From contig DASQLD010000497.1 in the NCBI GenBank assembly GCA_035630195.1, positions 1-12,830 of the forward strand: 12,830 nucleotides of DNA, in the 5' to 3' direction. A program made the translations under genes and the position numbers. This document shows, in pieces, positions 6,870-12,255 of the stretch. The notes beneath the pieces are model-generated. The model ran no database searches, was not told the DNA's origin, and was given only the letters and a program-made list of their open reading frames with translations. This stretch comes from DASQDN01 sp035630195. GTDB lineage: Bacteria; Acidobacteriota; Terriglobia; Bryobacterales; Bryobacteraceae. The number at the start of each line of letters is the position of its first letter. The stretch's first letter is position 1.

Positions 6870-6899
6870 AGATTAGCGAACCGCCTGTGTATTCGTCAA
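6870..6899 (-). promoter_or_regulatory. Candidate promoter of rrf2-cysK
   Basis: On the minus strand TTGACG (plus 6894-6899) and TAATCT (plus 6870-6875) are spaced 18 nt apart, placing transcription start about 27 nt before the rrf2 ATG. Just upstream, plus 6897-6915 holds an imperfect hairpin (CCTG-GCAA-CAGG extended by CAA/TTG with a bulged T). It lies right after the redoxin stop, lacks a U-tract, and could be an operator rather than a terminator. Confidence 0.4.
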
Positions 6900-6918
6900 T
6901 CCTGGCAACAGGTTGCTC

Positions 6919-7485
6919 TTAGCTCTTCTTGGGAGCGGCTTTCTTTGTGGATGTGGCCGCCGGGGCCGATTCCTTCAATAGCGCCTCGATTGTCTTACGC
7001 ATGAAAGCCTCTGTTGACGTAACCGTGTCTGCCTGAGGAAGGCTTTGGTGACGGATCATGCCCTTGCGGTCGATGAATACCATCTGAGGGACATGTAAGG
7101 AATGCTTGGGATCGTTTTGCAAAAATCCATGCACTGGCTCACGCGTGCTGAAACCGACCGGATAGTTCACTTTGAAGTCGCGGACGAAATCCCTGACCAA
7201 CATCTGCGCCATGTCGTTGAAGGCGACGCCAAGGGCCTGGAAGCCCTTCGGACCGTACTCAGTCTGTAAGCGGGACATCAACTGAGACGCTGTCTGGCAA
7301 TGGGGGCATGTCGTATACAGGAATTCCAGACACACTACCTTCCCCTTGTACTGGCTAAGGAGTAGCTGTCCGCTCGGCGGCGGCAACTGGATAGCAAACT
7401 CAGGCGACTTGCGCGGAACTTCGGCCCCCGCCAATGGTAAAAGCGCGAGCGCGCCGGTGACAAGGATCTGGGTGAATCTGGTCAT
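6919..7485 (-). CDS. Exported TlpA/redoxin-like thiol protein (second of pair)
   Basis: A 188-residue thioredoxin-fold protein with a signal peptide (MTRFTQILVTGALALLPLAGA, cleavage near 21) and a predicted periplasmic or outer location. The mature part reads EVPRKSPEFAIQLP, LLSQYKGKVVCLEFLYTTCPHC, then YGPKGFQALGVAFND and a cis-Pro loop VPQMVFIDRKG. The active site is CPHC (Cys60, Cys63), preceded by Thr-Thr rather than the Trp usual in TlpA/ResA. A third cysteine is present in KVVCLEF. The C-terminus is a low-complexity Ala/Lys/Ser tail. The ATG overlaps the upstream gene's TAA by one base (TAATG), so translation is coupled. It is a tandem paralogue of the upstream gene. It may reduce or oxidise exported thiols; no cytochrome c genes are visible nearby to fix the substrate. 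Confidence 0.88.
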   Translation of the reverse strand: MTRFTQILVTGALALLPLAGAEVPRKSPEFAIQLPPPSGQLLLSQYKGKVVCLEFLYTTCPHCQTASQLMSRLQTEYGPKGFQALGVAFNDMAQMLVRDFVRDFKVNYPVGFSTREPVHGFLQNDPKHSLHVPQMVFIDRKGMIRHQSLPQADTVTSTEAFMRKTIEALLKESAPAATSTKKAAPKKS

Positions 7486-8078
7486 TACGATACCTTTTTC
7501 GTAGCTGTGGACTTGGCGGGCGCCGGCTTTTTGCCTGTCGGTTTGATCGAAGGTGCGCCGGCTGTTGGTTCTCCCAGCAGTTGCTCGATCATTTTCCGCA
7601 TGTTGGCTTCCTGTTGCGCTCCCAGGAAAGGATCGGTCCCGCCATGTTGCGCGCGGATCACGCCCTTTCTATCGATAAAGACGACTTGGGGAACATAGAA
7701 GTTGGCGGACATAATCGATTGCTGTAAATAAGAGAAGGCCTGATCGCGTGTCGCGGAGCCGACAGGGAATGCGGTCGCGTACATCCGCTTAAAGCTCTGG
7801 ATGTCGGGGTCCGGGTTGATCGCCACGCCCAGCACCTGCAGGCCCTTTGGTCCGTACTCGTTTTGGAGTTTTGACAGAGTCGTTGCCGACTGCTGGCAGT
7901 GCGGGCAGGTTGTGAACAGAAATTCCAGGACAACGATCTTGCCTTTGTATTTTGAGAGGAGATCCTGTCCGCCGCCGGGCAAATTAAATGCAAATTCCGG
8001 CGACTGGCGCGGTACCTCCGCCGCCACCATCTGCAGTCCCGACAGCAGTAAACCTGCTGCGATCACAATTCCTCGCAT
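7485..8078 (-). CDS. Exported TlpA/redoxin-like thiol protein (first of pair)
   Basis: A 197-residue thioredoxin-fold protein. The signal peptide MRGIVIAAGLLLSGLQMVAA is cleaved near residue 20, leaving EVPRQSPEFAFNLP. Next come LLSKYKGKIVVLEFLFTTCPHC (Cys58, Cys61), YGPKGLQVLGVAINPD, the cis-Pro loop VPQVVFIDRKG and a Pro/Ala/Lys-rich tail. It is clearly homologous to the next gene along almost its whole length, so the pair arose by tandem duplication. The reading frame is open up to 8816, but the upstream 246 codons overlap the metallopeptidase gene in another frame. The ATG at 8078 is right because it is followed by a signal peptide and preceded by AAGGAG (plus 8089-8094). It lies 23 nt after the metallopeptidase stop, in the same apparent operon. 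Confidence 0.88.
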   Translation of the reverse strand: MRGIVIAAGLLLSGLQMVAAEVPRQSPEFAFNLPGGGQDLLSKYKGKIVVLEFLFTTCPHCQQSATTLSKLQNEYGPKGLQVLGVAINPDPDIQSFKRMYATAFPVGSATRDQAFSYLQQSIMSANFYVPQVVFIDRKGVIRAQHGGTDPFLGAQQEANMRKMIEQLLGEPTAGAPSIKPTGKKPAPAKSTATKKVS

Positions 8079-8101
8079 TGCCCTATAACTCCTTGAGATT
8101 T

Positions 8102-9319
8102 TTAGTTTACAGCAGCAACCGGGGTTGGCGGCAACCCCTCGATGGAAGAAACGCGTGTTCCCGTCAGCGACACGCGAAAATCTCCGTCGTCGCCCGATCC
8201 TGTCAGCGAAGTCGGTGTATCGGTGACGACTGTCATGCTCTTCCATTTGCCTTTCAGGATGCCGCGATAAGCTTCGAACATCTTGCGCGCGTCTTCGGCA
8301 GTTTCCCATTCCGACGCGTACAGCAACACGGGCCGCTTGTCTCGTTTGTTCTCGATGACCGCTGCCGAAGAACCACGCCAGTGCGATGCGATTGCCCGAG
8401 CCTGGTCTTTCAATCCGTATTGTTCCAGCAGAATGGCGTGATCGAATTCGCCGAGAGTGCCGGATGTCACCATTCGCCAACCGCGTTCGTCCGGTAACTT
8501 CGGGAGCGCCACGTCTATCGGCCGAGTATTGGCAAAGTAAGCATCCGGGTGCATGATCTGCTGTGAGCTGACGGGCGGCTCCCGAAACACGCGCGCAAAG
8601 CCTGCCTGTCCCTCCTTCTGCACAACCATATGGTTGAATCGCAAACCTTCCGCATAGGGAAAGAGCAGCGAAGCCCGTATGTACAAGGGCGCCGCCGCGA
8701 GCACTGGATACTGGCTCGCCGCGTCGCCATTGCGGTTGGCCATGTCGAGAATCGCCGGCGGCAGATCCTTCAGGGACTGTCCGGCCTTTCTGGACGTGCT
8801 TTCCATCATCAGCCACGTTGCCTGACCTTCCATGACGGCCATCCTGGCGAGGGAAGAATCGTCGCTCTTGCCCTTCCGGATGAACTTGTTCAGATCGAAC
8901 CGCTGGTCCGCTAATGCGTGAGCAAGCTCATGGAATACGACCATGGACTGCGCGGCTGGATCGCCGCCGTCGAGCAAGAACAGCTTCTTCTTTTTGTAGT
9001 CGTAAAATGCCGCGGCCTGCTCGGTTAGAAGGTCGATCATTGTGCGCGATAAGTCAAAATCCTGTGGAACGAAGCCGAGTTTCTTCAGTGCAATTTCTTC
9101 GGCCCGAATCTCTTCGGGCTTGATTTCTTCCTGCACCTTTTCTTCGAGATATCGCTTTAACGCGGTCCGATCCATCGTATCGTGCTGAACCTTTTTGAGG
9201 GGTTTCCAGCCCGTAATTACGGATAATTCGAGTACTGCTTCATCGATTCCAGCGTTCTGAATTTGTGCAGACGCAAGGCGGACGGTGATGAGAAGCAGCA
9301 ATAAAGAGACAGCTCGCAT
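8102..9319 (-). CDS. Secreted HEXXH zinc metallopeptidase-like protein
   Basis: A 405-residue exported protein. The signal peptide MRAVSLLLLLITVRLASA leads to cleavage near residue 18. A charged helical segment (EEKVQEEIKPEEIRAEEIALKK in pieces) precedes QAAAFYDYKKKKLFLLDG. The zinc motif HELAH (130-134) follows within a VVFHELAHALADQRFDL context. A downstream MEGQAT supplies Glu164, about 30 residues later, a spacing compatible with a gluzincin third ligand. The same HELAHAL-DQ-FDL plus EG-AT pattern occurs in poorly characterised secreted bacterial metallopeptidases; the substrate is unknown. The ATG at 9319 is chosen because the signal peptide begins there (the frame is open to 9370). A -10-like TATTCT (plus 9330-9335) ends 10 nt upstream. 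It heads a likely operon with the two redoxins. Confidence 0.8.
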   Translation of the reverse strand: MRAVSLLLLLITVRLASAQIQNAGIDEAVLELSVITGWKPLKKVQHDTMDRTALKRYLEEKVQEEIKPEEIRAEEIALKKLGFVPQDFDLSRTMIDLLTEQAAAFYDYKKKKLFLLDGGDPAAQSMVVFHELAHALADQRFDLNKFIRKGKSDDSSLARMAVMEGQATWLMMESTSRKAGQSLKDLPPAILDMANRNGDAASQYPVLAAAPLYIRASLLFPYAEGLRFNHMVVQKEGQAGFARVFREPPVSSQQIMHPDAYFANTRPIDVALPKLPDERGWRMVTSGTLGEFDHAILLEQYGLKDQARAIASHWRGSSAAVIENKRDKRPVLLYASEWETAEDARKMFEAYRGILKGKWKSMTVVTDTPTSLTGSGDDGDFRVSLTGTRVSSIEGLPPTPVAAVN

Positions 9320-9395
9320 TGAATCTTTCAGAATACCGGCATTTCGAGGGACGCGCGTGGAAACAGCCACGTTGCCCTATACAATAGTGCGAAAC
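9320..9395. promoter_or_regulatory. Divergent promoter region, metallopeptidase / enolase-family gene
   Basis: The 76 nt between two divergent starts hold, on the plus strand, TACAAT (9380-9385) with a poor -35 GTGGAA (9357-9362, 17-nt spacing). On the minus strand they hold TATTCT (plus 9330-9335). Both hexamers end 10 nt from their start codons and no Shine-Dalgarno sequence is visible, consistent with very short or absent leaders. An inverted repeat CGTGG-AAACAG-CCACG (9356-9371) lies over the plus-strand -35 and could be an operator. Confidence 0.4.
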
Positions 9396-10709
9396 ATGAA
9401 GATATCCGACATCCGGCTTCACCCGATTGCCATCGCGGACGCCCCGCTGCGCAGCTCGTACGGCAGGCACGCGCCCTACGCGCTACGAACGATAGTCGAG
9501 TTGAAAACGACGGATGGCATCACCGGAATTGCCGAAACGTACGGCGGCGACGGTCCTCTGGCCGCGCTCGAGGCTGCCAAGAGCCGCATTCTGGGTATGG
9601 ACCCGTTTCGGTTGATGGGCCTGTGGCGCGAATTCATCGCCGACTCGAAGGCAGTTCCGGCCGCCGGGGACAGGAGCCAGACATATCTGGTTCCAGGCGA
9701 AAATCCGCTCGATCAGCACACGCGTACTTTCGCCGCCATCGAGGCCGCGTGCCTAGACATTATTGGTAAGGCGGTCGGGAAGCCGGTTTGCGACGTGGTA
9801 GGTGGCCGTGTTCGAGATCTTGTTCCATTTTCGGCGTATCTCTTTTACAAGCACGCGGGTGGCGGCGGACTCGGCGATGATGCTCGGGCTGACGAATGGG
9901 GCGAGTGCCTTGACCCCGAATCGATGGTCGGGCAGGCCAGGAAGATGGTGGATGAGTACGGTTTCAAGGAAATCAAGCTCAAGGGCGGCGTGCTCGACCC
10001 GGACCAGGAGATCGCCACCATTAAGGCGCTGCGCAGGGAATTCGGTCCGGCTTATCCTTTGCGAATCGATCCCAACTGCGCCTGGTCTGTCGAGACCTCC
10101 GTCCATGTTGGCCGTGAGTTGAAGGACGAACTGTCGAATGGTGGGTACCTTGAGGATCCATGTGCCGGGCTCGAAGGCATGGCCGAAGTCAGGCGCATTT
10201 TACGAAACGAAGCCATTGATATGCCGAACGCGAGCAACGTCGCCGTCACGCACTTCGGCCATGTTGTTGAAGCTGCTCGTCTAGACGCCGTCCAAGTCGT
10301 GCTGTCGGACCCGCATTATTGGGGTGGCATTCGGGCTCTGCTGCGCCTTTCCGATCTATGCGAAACGCTCGGGCTCGGGGTTTCGATGCACTCGAATAAT
10401 CACTTGGGCGTAAGTCTGATGACGATGGCCCATGCGGCGGCCGCGGCTCCGCACGTGTTGTACGCCTGCGATACCCACTATCCGTGGCAAACCGAACAAG
10501 ACGAAGTAGTCGTTGGCGGCCGGGTTCGTTTTGAAAACGGCAGTGTGCGCATTCCGGACAAACCCGGATTAGGGGTCGAGCTCGACTATGACCAGCTCGA
10601 ACGACTGAAAGAACGATATAAAAAGCTGCCTTTCCGCAAACGGGATGACGAAGCCGAAATGCGGCAACACGTCGATCCAAATTGGAAGCGCGTTCTGCCT
10701 CGTTGGTGA
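9396..10709 (+). CDS. Enolase-superfamily dehydratase, glucarate dehydratase-like
   Basis: A 437-residue enzyme with the capping domain and (beta/alpha)7beta barrel of the enolase superfamily. It most resembles D-glucarate dehydratase, which makes 5-keto-4-deoxyglucarate. The general acid/base lysines are in the KxK motif (Lys194, Lys196). Metal-ligand and catalytic positions follow in order: DPN (Asp225, Asn227), LEDP (Glu253), ASNV (Asn281), LSDPHYWGG, and SMHSNNH (His332, the opposing base). It ends YACDTHYPW, DEVVVGGRV and DKPGLGVELD, all typical of the glucarate dehydratase branch. Enolase-superfamily specificities are hard to read from sequence, so galactarate or another acid sugar remains possible. 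ATG 9396 is preferred; the open frame upstream lies in the divergent promoter. No sugar-acid transporter or aldolase is next to it. Confidence 0.88.
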   Translation: MKISDIRLHPIAIADAPLRSSYGRHAPYALRTIVELKTTDGITGIAETYGGDGPLAALEAAKSRILGMDPFRLMGLWREFIADSKAVPAAGDRSQTYLVPGENPLDQHTRTFAAIEAACLDIIGKAVGKPVCDVVGGRVRDLVPFSAYLFYKHAGGGGLGDDARADEWGECLDPESMVGQARKMVDEYGFKEIKLKGGVLDPDQEIATIKALRREFGPAYPLRIDPNCAWSVETSVHVGRELKDELSNGGYLEDPCAGLEGMAEVRRILRNEAIDMPNASNVAVTHFGHVVEAARLDAVQVVLSDPHYWGGIRALLRLSDLCETLGLGVSMHSNNHLGVSLMTMAHAAAAAPHVLYACDTHYPWQTEQDEVVVGGRVRFENGSVRIPDKPGLGVELDYDQLERLKERYKKLPFRKRDDEAEMRQHVDPNWKRVLPRW

Positions 10710-10713
10710 TCTG

Positions 10714-10854
10714 GAGAGCCCGGGTGGAGTGGTAGGTACGCTCTCTTCGAGGAGCGGGATGGATTTCAGTGAGGATGTAGGTAAGGAAGTACTACAAGGT
10801 GGGTCGAGTAGTGGGACCGGGCTCTCTTTGATTCCCGATTCCACTCTATCCCGC
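10714..10854. repeat. Structured element with nested and competing inverted repeats
   Basis: Stem A is a perfect 10-bp pair, GAGAGCCCGG (10714-10723) with CCGGGCTCTC (10817-10826). Inside it lie a hairpin CGCTCT/GGAGCG (10739-10756, last pair T-G) and TGTAG/CTACA (10776-10780, 10792-10796). Stem B pairs GCGGGATGGA (10754-10763) with TCTATCCCGC (10845-10854), 10 bp with one G-U. It overlaps the first hairpin and crosses stem A, so A and B are exclusive or form a pseudoknot. It could be a regulatory RNA, a 3' UTR structure of the dehydratase mRNA, or a member of a dispersed repeat family; the strand is undecided. Confidence 0.45.
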
Positions 10855-10891
10855 GTGTTCCTCAGTCCAAGCCGTTTACTTGCACCAGCTT

Positions 10892-10920
10892 TTGAAAACA
10901 AAAGAGATAAAAGTTTTCAA
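10892..10920 (+). promoter_or_regulatory. Candidate PadR operator
   Basis: A perfect 8-bp inverted repeat TTGAAAAC (10892-10899) / GTTTTCAA (10913-10920) with a 13-bp AT-rich spacer lies 28 nt before the padR start. It overlaps a shorter hairpin CTTTTG-AAAA-CAAAAG (10889-10904). PadR proteins typically repress their own promoter through such dyads, so autoregulation is the likely role; this is inference. Confidence 0.4.
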
Positions 10921-10948
10921 TCAAAGTGAAGACCTGTCGACATTCTAT

Positions 10949-11269
10949 ATGAGTGATCTGCTGCAAGGAACACTCAACCTGCTTATCTTTCGCGCCCTGG
11001 TCTCAGGAGAAAAGCACGGCCTTGGGATCGCGCGGCGCATCGAGCAGATGACGAACGGGACCTTTCATGTGAAGCCCGGCTCGCTCTTTCCGGCGCTGCA
11101 AAGGTTGGAGAAAGCCGGGTGGCTGGCATCTTCGTGGGGAACGTCGGAAACGAATCGTCGCGCCAAATACTACAAGCTGACGAAATCGGGCGAGGGACAA
11201 CTCAAAATAGAGACTGATGAGTGGCAGAGGATCGCCCATGCCATGGCGAACGCGCTTCGCTCGGCCTAA
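10949..11269 (+). CDS. PadR-family transcriptional regulator
   Basis: A 106-residue PadR regulator of the short form: one winged-helix domain plus a C-terminal dimerisation helix. It begins MSDLLQGTLNLLIFRALVSGEKHGLGIARRIEQ and continues with the recognition region KPGSLFPALQRLEKAGWL. The wing is SETNRRAKYYKLTKSGEGQL, and the final helix ETDEWQRIAHAMANAL. In Acidobacteria such short PadR genes often sit beside MacB-like ABC permease genes, but no such neighbour is present here; the next gene is ftsY. ATG 10949 is chosen because the family begins MSDLLQGTL. The frame stays open back to 10880 through the palindromic upstream region. There is no clear Shine-Dalgarno sequence. A dyad immediately upstream suggests self-repression. 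Confidence 0.93.
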   Translation: MSDLLQGTLNLLIFRALVSGEKHGLGIARRIEQMTNGTFHVKPGSLFPALQRLEKAGWLASSWGTSETNRRAKYYKLTKSGEGQLKIETDEWQRIAHAMANALRSA

Positions 11270-11289
11270 AGCATCTGAGGCGACCAAGC

Positions 11290-11295
11290 TAGAAT
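11290..11295 (+). promoter_or_regulatory. Possible ftsY -10 element
   Basis: TAGAAT (five of six matches to TATAAT) lies in the 35-nt padR-ftsY gap and ends 9 nt before the ftsY GTG. There is no recognisable -35 and no Shine-Dalgarno sequence. If used, the mRNA would start within a few bases of the start codon. Confidence 0.35.
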
Positions 11296-11304
11296 CGATA
11301 CAGC

Positions 11305-12255
11305 GTGGCCATTCAAACTCTCTTCGGTTCAGTCCCTCAGGAACCGACACTTCTCGACCGTCTCAAGGCTGGCGTCGAGAAAACGCGTGCCGGGCTTGTC
11401 GACCGTATTGAAGATGCAATCTCCGGCCGCAAGGAAATAAATGCCGATCTTCTTGACGAGCTCGAATATGCGCTCATCACGGCCGACATCGGCGTAAAGA
11501 CCGCAACGGAAATCCTCGATCAGATCCGACTACGCGTTGACAGGAAGCTGATCGACGATGCAGGGGGACTGAAAAATCTCATCAGGCAAAGTCTGCTCGA
11601 AATTTTGCAGGCGAACGACCGGCCCGTTCCCCGCGTCGCAGCGCCGCCCGCCGTGGTCATGGTCGTTGGGGTTAACGGAGCAGGGAAGACAACCACGATC
11701 GGCAAACTGGCTCGTCGTTACCAGGACGAAGGCCGCACGGTACTTCTGGCGGCCGCGGACACCTTCCGCGCTGCGGCAATCGAGCAGCTCGAAGTGTGGG
11801 GAACGCGCACCGGTGTCGACGTGATCCGTCAGCAGCAGGGCTCGGATCCCAGTTCGGTCGTCTACACAGCCGTCGATGCCGCTCGCGCGCGTAAAGTTGA
11901 CTATGTCATTGTCGACACGGCGGGACGCCTTCATACGAAGGACAACCTCATGGCCGAGCTCGAGAAGATGCGCCGCACGGTTAAGAAGCTCATACCCGAT
12001 GCTCCGCATGAAGTTCTTCTCGTACTCGACGCCACTACAGGTCAGAACGGTCTCGAACAGGCGCGTCGATTCACAGAGACCAGCGGTGTCACGGGCATCG
12101 TTCTGACGAAATTGGACGGCACTGCCAAGGGTGGTGTTGTGGTTGCGATCAGCCGTGAACTCGGCCTGCCGATTCGTTATGTCGGGGTCGGCGAGAAGGT
12201 CGACGACCTTTTGCCGTTCGATCCGGAAAGCTTTATCAACTCGCTCTTCCAGTGA
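11305..12255 (+). CDS. ftsY: Signal recognition particle receptor FtsY
   Basis: A 316-residue SRP-type GTPase. It docks the Ffh-4.5S RNA-ribosome complex at the inner membrane for co-translational insertion. An N domain (four-helix bundle, about residues 15-110, with EINADLLDELEYALITADIGV) precedes the G domain. G-domain motifs: GVNGAGKT (122-129), DTFRAAAIEQL, DTAGR (204-208), TKLDG (268-272) and a closing VGVGEKVDDLLPFD. The DTFRAAAIEQL and VGVGEKVDDL wording identifies FtsY rather than Ffh, and there is no M domain. The long acidic A domain of the E. coli protein is absent, as in many bacteria, so membrane binding would rely on the short N-terminal lead. The start is GTG 11305. It overlaps ribD by 4 nt, so the two are co-transcribed. 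Confidence 0.97.
   Translation: MAIQTLFGSVPQEPTLLDRLKAGVEKTRAGLVDRIEDAISGRKEINADLLDELEYALITADIGVKTATEILDQIRLRVDRKLIDDAGGLKNLIRQSLLEILQANDRPVPRVAAPPAVVMVVGVNGAGKTTTIGKLARRYQDEGRTVLLAAADTFRAAAIEQLEVWGTRTGVDVIRQQQGSDPSSVVYTAVDAARARKVDYVIVDTAGRLHTKDNLMAELEKMRRTVKKLIPDAPHEVLLVLDATTGQNGLEQARRFTETSGVTGIVLTKLDGTAKGGVVVAISRELGLPIRYVGVGEKVDDLLPFDPESFINSLFQ

Larger units (their letters stand above)
10710..10948. other. Intergenic region between the dehydratase and padR, rich in inverted repeats
   Basis: The 239 nt have no gene I can support. The left two thirds (10714-10854) form a set of long and short inverted repeats, described separately. The right third (10889-10920) is AT-rich with palindromes in front of padR. 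No convincing terminator for the dehydratase gene and no clear padR -35/-10 pair were found. Confidence 0.7.

Noticed and set aside
6897..6915. Hairpin after the second redoxin as an intrinsic terminator
   Set aside because: The stem is short with a bulge and no U-tract follows on the minus strand.
8079..8816. Long upstream extension of the first redoxin frame
   Set aside because: It overlaps the metallopeptidase gene in another frame, is Arg/Gly-rich and non-domain-like. The signal peptide and AAGGAG place the start at 8078.
9285..9395. Upstream extension of the enolase-family protein to 9285
   Set aside because: It would cross the divergent promoter and overlap the metallopeptidase signal peptide; MKISDIRLHPI at 9396 is the natural start.
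10569..10901. 110-codon minus-strand open frame over the same region
   Set aside because: Half of it is antisense to the dehydratase and the rest covers the palindromic element; low-complexity Ser/Pro/Leu composition.
10645..10929. 94-codon plus-strand open frame across the dehydratase end and the intergenic element
   Set aside because: It starts inside the dehydratase gene, has no recognisable domain, and its content is explained by inverted repeats; no start signal was seen.
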